Source: Pseudomonadota bacterium (lineage in GTDB: Bacteria > Pseudomonadota > Alphaproteobacteria > Rhodobacterales > Rhodobacteraceae). Taken from it: DNA of 20,114 nucleotides. The notes beneath the pieces are model-generated. The model worked only from the letters and a program-made list of their open reading frames with translations. It was not told where the DNA came from and did no database searches. Position numbers and translations under genes: made by a program. Positions within the stretch are counted from its first letter, which is position 1, and the number at the start of each line of letters is the position of its first letter. This document shows positions 6,921 to 13,505 of this stretch, in pieces. Location of the stretch: positions 1-20,114 of the forward strand of contig JACZTQ010000023.1 of NCBI GenBank assembly GCA_022573605.1, read 5' to 3'.

Positions 6921-8111
6921 ATGACTGGGCTGATGCAGGGCTTCCCGCCCCCGCCCGAGGGCCGGGTAACGCTGGCGAACTGGCGTACGCCGCCGTTCAA
7001 TCGCTGGGCCTTCCAGCATGTGCGCGAACTTGTGCCGTCGGCGGATATTGCCAATGATCCCAATCGCGTGCGGACGTTACCTCAAGCTTCTATCGATCTG
7101 TCCGGGGTGCGGGTTCCGGACGGCGACGGGGCGCTTTCCTTCGATGCCTTCCTGGAGCGCACCGGCACCGATGCGCTGGTGGTGCTGCATCGCGGGCGAC
7201 TGGTCTACGAGCACTACGCCAACGCGATGACGGCGGCGACGCCGCATATCCTGATGTCGGTGTCCAAATCGGTGCTGGGGTTGCTGGTGGGGATCCTCGC
7301 CGGGCGCGGGGAGCTGGACCCGGAGGCGCCGGTGACAGCCTATGTGCCGGAGGTGAAGGGCACCGCCTATGCGGGCGCGCGGTTGCGCGATCTGCTGGAC
7401 ATGCGGGCCGGAGTGCTGTTCGACGAGGACTACCTGGCCACCGGCGGGGCGATCATCGAATACCGCAAGGCGACACTGTGGGAGCCGTTGGCGCCGGGAC
7501 AGGCGCCCTCGGACCTGCGCTCGTTCTACGCCACCCTGACGGAGCGCGACGGCGCGCACGGGCGGCCGTTCCACTACATCTCGATCAATACCGATCTGCT
7601 CGGCTGGGCCATCGAGCGCGCCACCGGGCGGCGCTACGCCGATCTGGTCGGCGAATTGCTGTGGCGGCCGATGGGGGCGGAGCGGAGCGCCTATATCACC
7701 GTCGACCGGCTCGGCGCGCCGCGCTGCGCCGGGGGGCTGTGCTGCACCCCGCGCGATCTGGCCCGGCTGGGGCAGGTGTTCGCCGAGGGTGGTGGCGGGA
7801 TCGTGCCGGAAGGCTGGCTCGACGACATCGTGAGCGGGGGTGACCGGCAAGCCTGGACGCAAGGCGCCGGGGCCGAGAACTACCCGGGCCTGCCGATGTG
7901 CTATCGCTCGCTGTGGTATGTGCTGGAGCGGACAGCACCCATGGCCTTCGCCATCGGGGTGTTCGGCCAGAGCCTGTATGTGGATCGCGCCAACCGGGTG
8001 GTGATGGCGAAGCTCTCGAGCCAGGCGCTGCCGATCGACCAGGATTGCAAGATGCTGACCATCCGGGCGGCGGAAGCGGTGAGGGATTTTCTCGTTGATT
8101 CAGATGGATAG
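6921..8111 (+). CDS. serine hydrolase, class C beta-lactamase-like (NylB-type)
   Basis: A 396-residue member of the beta-lactamase/penicillin-binding-protein-like serine hydrolases. The SxxK catalytic motif is S113-V-S-K116 (ILMSVSKSVLG). The second motif is Tyr220 in FHYISINTDLLGWAIER, a form typical of 6-aminohexanoate-dimer hydrolase (NylB) and related amidases and esterases, not of true beta-lactamases. There is no signal peptide, so it is probably cytoplasmic, which also argues against antibiotic resistance. The ATG at 6921 has GAAAGG 5 nt upstream. It follows the acyl-CoA synthetase on the same strand and may be co-transcribed with it. Its TAG stop lies inside a 16-bp sequence repeated at the convergent end of ymdB. 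Confidence 0.93.
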   Translation: MTGLMQGFPPPPEGRVTLANWRTPPFNRWAFQHVRELVPSADIANDPNRVRTLPQASIDLSGVRVPDGDGALSFDAFLERTGTDALVVLHRGRLVYEHYANAMTAATPHILMSVSKSVLGLLVGILAGRGELDPEAPVTAYVPEVKGTAYAGARLRDLLDMRAGVLFDEDYLATGGAIIEYRKATLWEPLAPGQAPSDLRSFYATLTERDGAHGRPFHYISINTDLLGWAIERATGRRYADLVGELLWRPMGAERSAYITVDRLGAPRCAGGLCCTPRDLARLGQVFAEGGGGIVPEGWLDDIVSGGDRQAWTQGAGAENYPGLPMCYRSLWYVLERTAPMAFAIGVFGQSLYVDRANRVVMAKLSSQALPIDQDCKMLTIRAAEAVRDFLVDSDG

Positions 8112-8157
8112 CGGGGCTTTTTCTATCTATTTATGCGAAGTGTGTCCCCTCCCGAAC

Positions 8158-8254
8158 CCTGGTCATTGCCGGATTTAATCCGGCAATCCAGGCTTTAGAT
8201 CAATGAGTTAAGGACTGGATGTCCCGGTCGAGCCGGGGCCCGGCAATGACCAGG
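8158..8254. repeat. palindromic (REP-like) element
   Basis: CCTGGTCATTGCCGG at 8158-8172 is perfectly complementary to 8240-8254, giving a 15-bp inverted repeat around a 67-bp interior. The left arm also overlaps a second, perfect 23-bp palindrome at 8165-8187 (ATTGCCGGATT and its complement around a central T). Elements of this kind (TCATTGCCGG...CCGGCAATGACC) are widespread intergenic repeats in alphaproteobacteria. They lie inside insert-like segment A. Confidence 0.75.
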
Positions 8255-8307
8255 CTCTGGATGAGTCGCGCTTCGCGCAACTTGGCGTCAGGGGAGTGTG
8301 GCGAGAG

Positions 8308-8327
8308 ATTCCCGCCTGCGCGGGAAT
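8308..8327. repeat. short palindromic repeat ATTCCCGC-N4-GCGGGAAT
   Basis: A perfect 8-bp inverted repeat with a CTGC loop, followed by GAC. It is a form I know as a common dispersed intergenic repeat in alphaproteobacteria. It lies near the right end of insert-like segment A, just before ymdB. It could also fold as a weak stem downstream of the converging transcripts. Confidence 0.7.
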
Positions 8328-8348
8328 GACGGAATGATACGTTTTATT

Positions 8349-9167
8349 TCAGATGGATAGCGGAGTATCCTCAAGTTTTCCATTAAGTCGCACTGGGGCA
8401 ATTTTTCGGGCCAGGCCGGTGGCGTCGTCGGTCTCGACGAAGACGCCGCAGAGCGTCGCCTCGCCCAGCGCGGGCTCGAAGCGCGCCGTGCCCATGCCGG
8501 TGACGAAACGCTTCATCGGCTCGAGCTTGTCCATGCCGATCACCGAATCGTAGTCGCCGCACATGCCGGCGTCGGTCTGGTAGGCGGTGCCCTGCCCCAG
8601 GATCATCGCGTCCGCCGTCGGCACATGGGTGTGCGAGCCCACCACCAGGCTGGCGCGGCCGTCGCACCAGTGGCCGATGGCCATCTTCTCCGAGGTCGCC
8701 TCGGCGTGGATCTCGATGATCGAGGCCTGCGCCGCCCCACCGAGGGGGGCGCTCTTCAGGACCGCGTCGAGGGCCGAGAACGGGTCGTCGAAGGGGTGCT
8801 TCATGAATACCCGGCCGAGCGCCACGGCGACAAACACCTTGCGCCCCCGGGTCGCCTCGAACAGCCCCGAGCCGCGCCCCGGAGCGCCCTTGGCGAAGTT
8901 CAGCGGCCGCAGGATGCGGGGTTCGCGCTCGATATGGGCCAGCATCTCCTTCTGGTCGAAGGCGTGGTCGCCCAGCGTGACGCAGTCGGCCCCGGCGGCG
9001 AACAACTGCTCGGCGATGGCGGCGGTGAGGCCGAAGCCGGCGGCGGCGTTCTCGGCGTTGACGGCGACGAAATCGAGCTTCCACTCGGCGCGCAGGCGGG
9101 GCAGCGCCGCGATCACCGCGCCGCGCCCGGCGCGCCCGACGATGTCGCCGAGGAACAGCAGGCGCAT
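8349..9167 (-). CDS. ymdB: YmdB-family metallophosphoesterase
   Basis: A 272-residue calcineurin-like phosphoesterase of the TIGR00282/YmdB family, whose studied members hydrolyse 2',3'-cyclic nucleotides. Metal-site residues visible are Asp8 (LGDIVG), Glu39-Asn40 (NAENAAAGFG), His68 (LGDHAFDQKEM), His154 (IEIHAEATSEK), and His179 and His181 (VGSHTHVPTAD). Position 67, an Asn (GNH) in the family members I remember, is Asp here. The length is normal. The start codon overlaps the stop of the cyclo-ligase gene by one base (TGATG), so the pair is translationally coupled. The stop lies in the second copy of the 16-bp repeat and converges on the serine hydrolase. Confidence 0.95.
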   Translation of the reverse strand: MRLLFLGDIVGRAGRGAVIAALPRLRAEWKLDFVAVNAENAAAGFGLTAAIAEQLFAAGADCVTLGDHAFDQKEMLAHIEREPRILRPLNFAKGAPGRGSGLFEATRGRKVFVAVALGRVFMKHPFDDPFSALDAVLKSAPLGGAAQASIIEIHAEATSEKMAIGHWCDGRASLVVGSHTHVPTADAMILGQGTAYQTDAGMCGDYDSVIGMDKLEPMKRFVTGMGTARFEPALGEATLCGVFVETDDATGLARKIAPVRLNGKLEDTPLSI

Positions 9168-9775
9168 CAGCCCCGCCCTCGCACATGAGCCGATATGGGG
9201 CGGATCAGCCCGCGCTCGGTGACGATGGCGTCGAGCGGCTGGTCGGTGGCGTCGCGGGGCACCGCATCGACCTGCTGGGCGCTGTAGGCGAAGCCGACGG
9301 CGAGGGTGGGGCGCTCAGCCCGCAGCCCTTCCAGCGAGCGGTCGTAGAAGCCGCCGCCGTAGCCGAGGCGCCCGCCGGCGGCGTCGAAGGCGAGCAGCGG
9401 CGCGATCAGCAGCTCCGGCTCGAGCCAGTCGCCGCCGGCCGGGATCATGGCGCCGAAGGCACCCTCGATCATCGCCGCGCCGGGGCGCCATTCGCGGAAC
9501 CCCAGCGCCAGCCCCCGGCCCCGGATCACCGGCACGCAGAGCCGGTGCCCGGCGCTATGCAGTTTCTCCATCAGGGGGCTGGGATCGATCTCGGTGCGGA
9601 TCGGGCAATAGCCGGAGATCACCCCGGCCCCGGTGTGGAGCCCGGCGGCGAGGAAATGCTCCATCGCCGCGCGCGACGCCGCGCCGTTGGCCGAGAGGTC
9701 GGCGTCATGCGCCTCGCGGCGGCGCGCGAAGGCCGCCTCGCGCAAAGCGGTCTTGAAGTCGGTGAGATCGTTCAT
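9167..9775 (-). CDS. fau: 5-formyltetrahydrofolate cyclo-ligase
   Basis: A 202-residue enzyme of the 5-FCL family (also called YgfA or MTHFS), which converts 5-formyl-THF to 5,10-methenyl-THF with ATP in the cytosol. Signature elements are the N-terminal basic stretch ARRREAHDADL (17-27), the folate-site RTEID (60-64) and the conserved ATP/substrate loop LGYGGGFYDR at 137-146. Placement beside 6S RNA and zapA is the classic proteobacterial arrangement. The ATG at 9775 has no clear Shine-Dalgarno sequence. This fits the finding that its first codons (ATGAACGATCTCAC) are a copy of an identical sequence at 10010-10023, so the original leader appears displaced by 232 bp. It runs into ymdB with a 1-bp overlap. 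Confidence 0.95.
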   Translation of the reverse strand: MNDLTDFKTALREAAFARRREAHDADLSANGAASRAAMEHFLAAGLHTGAGVISGYCPIRTEIDPSPLMEKLHSAGHRLCVPVIRGRGLALGFREWRPGAAMIEGAFGAMIPAGGDWLEPELLIAPLLAFDAAGGRLGYGGGFYDRSLEGLRAERPTLAVGFAYSAQQVDAVPRDATDQPLDAIVTERGLIRPISAHVRGRG

Positions 9776-9805
9776 CGAGCGGAACCGTTCGGCAATAATC
9801 GCGGC

Positions 9806-9826
9806 GTCCCGGGCGCGGCCCGGGAC
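9806..9826. repeat. perfect hairpin GTCCCGGGC-GCG-GCCCGGGAC
   Basis: Nine-base arms around a GCG loop, a REP-like unit inside insert-like segment B, about 30 bp upstream of the cyclo-ligase start on the minus strand. In the mRNA leader it would form a very stable stem close to the ribosome entry site. Confidence 0.7.
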
Positions 9827-9858
9827 CTCGCATACGGGTCTGCCGGCGCGCCCGGCGG

Positions 9859-9964
9859 CACCGCCGCAGCCTCCCCCCCGACCCCTTCTCCGGGGCTTGC
9901 CTGGCCCCACCGGGGCCAGGGTCCCCTGCGAAGCCCAGAGGGAGTGGGGGGCGAAATCGGCGGG
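9859..9964. repeat. G/C-rich hairpin repeat, copy 2 (long form)
   Basis: The left part (9859-9884) and right part (9936-9964) match the copy at 6825-6885 in the same orientation. Compared with that copy, about 45 extra bases sit in the loop. They contain their own perfect hairpin (CTGGCCCC-ACC-GGGGCCAG, 9901-9919) and a flanking GGGCTT/AAGCCC pairing, so the long form is a nested cruciform. It lies inside insert-like segment B. Confidence 0.8.
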
Positions 9965-10104
9965 GGCGGTGCGGTTGTCGCCGGTCGGCTCCGATCGCGG
10001 GGCGTTGTTGTGAGATCGTTCATCGCCGCTGCCTAGCGCGGCATGGGGCGCGGTGCAAGGGAGCGGCCCATGAAGCGGCGGGGAAAGTGGTGGCGGGCCC
10101 ATCG

Positions 10105-10252
10105 CGACCGTCGAGGTGTCAGATCCTCGCGAGCCTGGGTTACCAGGTGGGCACCAGGTGCGTTAGGCCACGGCCAGTCGCAGAGCCAGCTCCCGTTCGA
10201 AAAGATAGGCACCAGGATACTGGCCTCAAACGAGAAGGACAGCACCCGCCGA
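10105..10252 (-). ncRNA. ssrS: probable 6S RNA
   Basis: There is no coding sequence between zapA and the 5-formyl-THF cyclo-ligase gene, which is the classic site of the 6S RNA gene in proteobacteria, on the same strand as both. Read on the minus strand, the 5' stretch GGTGCTGTCCTTCTCG (from about 10245) pairs with the 3' stretch CGCGAGGATCTGACACC (to 10115), giving the bulged closing stem. The 3' side of the central bubble has the small hairpin CCTGG-TAAC-CCAGG, matching the E. coli CCUUG-N-CAAGG hairpin. The 5' side holds CCAG-TATC-CTGG. 6S RNA binds RNA polymerase-sigma70 in stationary phase. The ends are approximate. Confidence 0.7.
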
Positions 10253-10257
10253 AGACA

Positions 10258-10285
10258 AAGGTAGTGGCTGTCGGGGGCGTTGAAA
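10258..10285 (-). promoter_or_regulatory. candidate promoter of the 6S RNA gene
   Basis: On the minus strand TTTCAA (10285-10280) and TACCTT (10263-10258) are 16 bp apart and would start transcription near 10251, where the closing stem of the proposed 6S RNA begins. The boxes match the consensus only moderately. Confidence 0.35.
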
Positions 10286-10296
10286 AGGGGGGGTGG

Positions 10297-10332
10297 AAAA
10301 ATCGGACGGCCGGGCGGCGCGTGGCGCCCGGC
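10297..10332 (-). terminator. probable intrinsic terminator after zapA
   Basis: Minus-strand GCCGGGCG (10332-10325) pairs with CGCCCGGC (10316-10309) around an 8-nt loop. Seven bases later comes a run of five T (10301-10297). It lies 46 bp after the zapA stop and before the 6S candidate, so it would separate zapA transcription from the small RNA gene. Confidence 0.55.
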
Positions 10333-10377
10333 TGGATGCGGTGGCGCCGCGGGGGAATTTCTCCGGGCCGGGGCCGG

Positions 10378-10758
10378 TCAGTCCGCGGGATTTGCCTCTC
10401 CGTCGCCGCCCAGGCTCTCGATCTGGGCCACCAGAGCGTTGATCCGGCTGGTCAGTTCTTCCTCGCGCTCCGGGCTGAACATGTCGGAGGGCTCGGCGCG
10501 GCTTTCGGCCAGCGTCTCGGCCTGAGCCAGGCGCTGTTCGGTCTGGTAGGTCTTGTCCTCGGCCTCGGCGAGGCGGTCGGCGATCATCAGCGCGGTCATC
10601 AGCAAGAGCCGCCCCTCGGACATCTGGCCGAACTGGCGCAGCAAGCCGCGGGCCTCGCCGTCGAGCATGGCGGCGAGGCCGGTGAGGTGCTCCTCCTCGT
10701 CCGCGCCGCAGCCCAGCCGGTAGCTGCGTCCGGCGACATCCACGGTGACCTCAGACAT
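10378..10758 (-). CDS. zapA: cell division protein ZapA
   Basis: A 126-residue ZapA-family protein, which binds and cross-links FtsZ protofilaments at the division ring. The N-terminal beta-rich segment MSEVTVDVAGRSYRLGCGADEEEHLTGLAAMLDGEA is the family hallmark. It is followed by a long helix (about 45-115) with heptad-like spacing for the dimer/tetramer coiled coil. The length is slightly above the E. coli protein and normal for alphaproteobacteria. The start at 10758 is chosen because AAGGAG lies 6 nt upstream. An in-frame ATG 39 bp earlier would run into the preceding gene. It follows the small coiled-coil gene by 10 bp and is probably co-transcribed with it. Confidence 0.93.
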   Translation of the reverse strand: MSEVTVDVAGRSYRLGCGADEEEHLTGLAAMLDGEARGLLRQFGQMSEGRLLLMTALMIADRLAEAEDKTYQTEQRLAQAETLAESRAEPSDMFSPEREEELTSRINALVAQIESLGGDGEANPAD

Positions 10759-10768
10759 TGGGTTCTCC

Positions 10769-11047
10769 TTATCCGGCCTGTTCCTGGACCGCGGCAAGGC
10801 TGCGCAGGTCCTTCAGCGCGATCTTCACCGCCTCGGCCGCATCGGCATGCAGGCGGGCGTCGTCTTCGCGCAGGGCGCGCAACTCGTCGACCTCGCTCTG
10901 GAGCCGGTCGCGTTCGCTGGTCAGGACGGCGATTCGCGCCGTCGCCGCCGCTTCGGCATCGCGCGCCGCACTCCCCTGGTCCGACGCCGCGATCAGGCTG
11001 GCAACCGCCTCGCCCAGCCGGTCAAGGGCATTTTCAAGTTCCGACAT
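10769..11047 (-). CDS. small coiled-coil protein (DUF4164/ZapB-like)
   Basis: A 92-residue, almost entirely helical protein with a long charged coiled coil at about 18-85 (ARIAVLTSERDRLQSEVDELRALREDDARLHADA) and no signal peptide or membrane segment. Short proteins of this type are commonly encoded immediately upstream of zapA in alphaproteobacteria and are annotated DUF4164 or ZapB-like. A role in the division-ring network is inferred only from position and fold. The stop is 10 bp before zapA. The ATG at 11047 faces away from tkt, so its promoter lies in the 366-bp region shared with tkt. Confidence 0.85.
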   Translation of the reverse strand: MSELENALDRLGEAVASLIAASDQGSAARDAEAAATARIAVLTSERDRLQSEVDELRALREDDARLHADAAEAVKIALKDLRSLAAVQEQAG

Positions 11048-11413
11048 CCGCCTCGTTACCCCCGTTTCCGCTCATCCGCGCCAGTATCCGGCCCGCCAGT
11101 ATCTGGCCACCTGCCCCGATGGTCCGGCCCCGCCCCTCGGCCCGGCGATACCCGCACCGGGAATCGCTTCCCGGGGAGACTCCGGCGTCCGGAGAATCGA
11201 ATCATCGCCCGACAATGCCCCCGACACAAGTATCACCGAGGGAGAATTGGGTGCAAATGATCGGTCTGGCGGGGTGTGTTGCCGGCTTTCTGCCTCGCCC
11301 GGGCGGGACGGGCTTGACCCACCGCCCGCCGGACAGCATTTTGCGCAGCAATTTCGCGCCGAGGATATCCGGGCGACGCCGGCCGGCGTGCGCCCGCAGC
11401 GCTGGGGGACAGA
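11048..11413. promoter_or_regulatory. divergent intergenic region between zapA operon and tkt
   Basis: This 366-bp stretch has no convincing gene. It contains a tandem 15-bp repeat (11079-11108), a CTCCGG-CGT-CCGGAG inverted repeat at 11180-11194, and CGGGCGG/CCGCCCG arms at 11300-11328. A weak promoter candidate for tkt is TTGACC (11314-11319), 17 bp, CATTTT (11337-11342), with the -35 box in the loop of the last inverted repeat. No riboswitch fold was recognised. Confidence 0.45.
11079..11108. repeat. tandem 15-bp palindromic repeat, possible operator
   Basis: CGCCAGTATCCGGCC (11079-11093) is followed directly by CGCCAGTATCTGGCC (11094-11108), differing by one base. The second copy contains the perfect dyad GCCAG-TAT-CTGGC. 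It starts 31 bp upstream of the minus-strand coiled-coil gene, a suitable place for a dimeric regulator. No cognate regulator is in the window. Confidence 0.6.
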
Positions 11414-13429
11414 GTGACAATCGAGAAAATGAAAGCCGCCGATCCGCGCCGATTCGCCATGGCGAATGCCTTGCGGGTGCTGGCCATGGACGCGGTCCAG
11501 GCGGCGAAGTCCGGGCATCCGGGGATGCCGATGGGCATGGCCGACGTGGCCACGGTGCTGTTCGACAGCCACCTGAAATTCGACCCGGCCGACCCCGGCT
11601 GGCCCGACCGCGACCGCTTCGTGCTGTCGGCCGGGCACGGCTCGATGCTGCTCTACGGGCTGTTGCACCTGACCGGCTACGACGACATGACGCTGGACCA
11701 GATCAAAAAATTTCGCCAGCTCGGCAGCCGCACCGCCGGGCATCCGGAATACGGCCACGCGGCGGGCATCGAAACCACCACCGGGCCGCTCGGCCAGGGG
11801 CTGGCCAACGCCGTCGGCATGGCGATGGCGGAGCGCTCGATGGCGGCGCGATTCGGACCCAAGCTGGTGGACCACCGGACTTACGTGATCGTCGGCGACG
11901 GTTGCCTGATGGAGGGCATCAGCCAGGAGGCGATCACCCTGGCCGGGCGCCAGAAGCTCTCGGAACTGGTGGTGCTGTGGGACGACAACGGCATCTCGAT
12001 CGACGGCGAGCTGTCGCTGTCGGACGCCACCGACCAGTTGGCGCGGTTCGCCGCCTGCGGCTGGGAGGTGCGCGCCATCGACGGGCACGACGTGGCCGCG
12101 ATCGACGCGGTGCTGGCCTGGGCCGGGACCAACCAGCGCCCGACCCTGATCGCCTGCAAGACCTCTATCGGGCTGGGCGCGCCGACCAAGCAGGGCACCG
12201 CCAAGGCGCATGGCGCGCCGCTGGGGGCCGACGAGATCGCCGGCGCGCGGGCGGCCTATGGCTGGAAACACGGGCCCTTCGAGATCCCCGAGGCGATTCG
12301 CGCCGACTGGCGGGGAACCGCGGCGCGAGGGGCCGCCGCGCGGGCCGAGTGGCAGACCCGGCTGGGCAAACTGTCGGGCACGAGGCAGGCCGAGTTCGCC
12401 CGGGTGGTGGCCGGCGAGGCGCCGAAGAAGCTGGCCGGGGCGATCCGGGCGCTGAAGCGGCAGGTCGCGGCCGAGCAACCCAAGGTGGCGACCCGCAAGG
12501 CCAGCGAGATGGCGCTGGCGGCGATCAACCCGGTGATGCCGGAGACGATCGGCGGCTCGGCCGATCTGACCGGCTCGAACAACACCCTGACGGCGGGGCT
12601 GGGCACCTTCGATGTCGGCAGCCGCGACGGGCGCTATGTCTATTACGGCATCCGCGAGCACGCCATGGCGGCGGCGATGAACGGCATGGCGCTGCATGGC
12701 GGGGTGGCGCCCTATGGCGGCACCTTCCTGTGCTTCACCGATTACGCCCGCGGCGCGATCCGGCTGTCGGCGCTGATGGGGCTGCGGGTGGTCTATGTGA
12801 TGACCCACGACAGCATCGGGCTGGGCCAGGACGGGCCGACCCACCAGCCGGTCGAGCATCTGGCGATGCTGCGGGCGACGCCGGGGCTGAACCTGTTCCG
12901 CCCGGCCGACGCGGTGGAGACGGCGGAGGCCTGGGAGATCGCGCTGACCAGCCGCGCCCCCAGCGTATTGGCGCTGACCCGGCAGGATTTGCCGACGGTG
13001 CGCACCAGGCACACCAACCTGAACCTGACCGCGCGCGGCGCCTATGTGCTGGCCGAGGCCGACCACAAGCGCCGGGCGATCCTGCTGGCGACCGGCTCGG
13101 AGGTATCCATCGCGCTCGAGGCCAAGGCGCTGCTGGAGGCGCGCGGGCTGGGGGCGCGGGTGGTCTCGATGCCGTGCTTCGAGCTGTTCGCGGCCCAGGA
13201 CGAGGCCTATCGGCGCAAGGTGCTGCCGGGGGTCGCGGTGCGGGTCGGCGTCGAGGCGGCGGTGCGCCAGGGCTGGGACCGCTGGCTGATGGGCGAGCGG
13301 GGATCGGAGAAGAAAGCGGCGTTCGTCGGCATGGAGAGCTTCGGCGCCTCGGCCCCGGCGGGGGAGTTGTACAAGCATTTCGGGATTACCGCGGAGGCGG
13401 TGGCCGAGAAGGCGCTGGCGCTGATGTGA
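11414..13429 (+). CDS. tkt: transketolase
   Basis: A 671-residue transketolase of normal length. It moves two-carbon ketol units between sugar phosphates in the pentose phosphate (and, where present, Calvin) pathway, with thiamine diphosphate. Conserved histidines are seen at 35 (SGHPGMPMG), 75 (SAGHGSMLLY) and 110 (AGHPEYG). The ThDP/Mg motif GDG...N runs from 161 to 192 (GDGCLMEGISQEA...WDDNG). The pyrimidine-domain glutamate is in GIREHAMAAAMNG, and the phosphate-binding THDSIGLGQDGPTHQPVEH motif is present. The start is GTG 11414, with GGGGGA 4 nt upstream; ATG 11429 (MKAADPRRF) is possible but has a poorer site. It leads a plus-strand series with gap and pgk. Confidence 0.97.
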   Translation: MTIEKMKAADPRRFAMANALRVLAMDAVQAAKSGHPGMPMGMADVATVLFDSHLKFDPADPGWPDRDRFVLSAGHGSMLLYGLLHLTGYDDMTLDQIKKFRQLGSRTAGHPEYGHAAGIETTTGPLGQGLANAVGMAMAERSMAARFGPKLVDHRTYVIVGDGCLMEGISQEAITLAGRQKLSELVVLWDDNGISIDGELSLSDATDQLARFAACGWEVRAIDGHDVAAIDAVLAWAGTNQRPTLIACKTSIGLGAPTKQGTAKAHGAPLGADEIAGARAAYGWKHGPFEIPEAIRADWRGTAARGAAARAEWQTRLGKLSGTRQAEFARVVAGEAPKKLAGAIRALKRQVAAEQPKVATRKASEMALAAINPVMPETIGGSADLTGSNNTLTAGLGTFDVGSRDGRYVYYGIREHAMAAAMNGMALHGGVAPYGGTFLCFTDYARGAIRLSALMGLRVVYVMTHDSIGLGQDGPTHQPVEHLAMLRATPGLNLFRPADAVETAEAWEIALTSRAPSVLALTRQDLPTVRTRHTNLNLTARGAYVLAEADHKRRAILLATGSEVSIALEAKALLEARGLGARVVSMPCFELFAAQDEAYRRKVLPGVAVRVGVEAAVRQGWDRWLMGERGSEKKAAFVGMESFGASAPAGELYKHFGITAEAVAEKALALM

Positions 13430-13505
13430 TCGCGCCGCGCGCCGCTCTCTGCTATGCGTGGCGCGACCCCCCGCATCATCGCGCCGGATATATGGAGCCA
13501 GACAG

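Larger units (their letters stand above)
8099..8363. repeat. insert-like segment A flanked by 16-bp direct repeats
   Basis: The exact 16-mer TTCAGATGGATAGCGG occurs at 8099-8114 and again at 8348-8363. The first copy contains the TAG stop of the serine hydrolase. The second contains, on the other strand, the TGA stop of ymdB. The 233 bp between them code for nothing I recognise and are rich in palindromes. The simplest reading is that the two convergent genes once overlapped in a single copy of this sequence, and that an insertion duplicated 16 bp of target. I see no terminal inverted repeats and no transposase, so the mechanism is open. Confidence 0.75.
9762..10025. repeat. insert-like segment B flanked by 16-bp direct repeats
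   Basis: The exact 16-mer GTGAGATCGTTCATCG occurs at 9762-9777 and 10010-10025. On the minus strand it contains the ATG and first codons of the 5-formyl-THF cyclo-ligase. The outer copy starts a dead frame (MNDLTTTPRDRS...) with no protein-like content. The 232 bp between the copies hold two hairpin elements and no gene. The structure is what target-site duplication by an insertion in codon 5 would leave, with the inner copy rebuilding an intact gene start. No transposase or terminal inverted repeats are visible. Confidence 0.75.

Noticed and set aside
4616..7063. An 815-codon minus-strand open frame opposite the acyl-CoA synthetase
   Set aside because: It is a shadow of the synthetase, which has all family motifs on the plus strand.
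6921..8111. Antibiotic resistance beta-lactamase
   Set aside because: It has SxxK but no signal peptide, and the second motif (HYISINTDLLGW) is of the NylB/esterase type.
8115..10009. CRISPR array
   Set aside because: The repeats are only pairs, flank unlike segments about 233 bp long, and have no regular spacers or cas genes.
9772..10023. An 83-codon minus-strand frame starting MNDLT like the cyclo-ligase
   Set aside because: After five codons it is Pro/Arg low-complexity sequence over hairpins. It is best explained by duplication of the real gene start, not as a separate gene.
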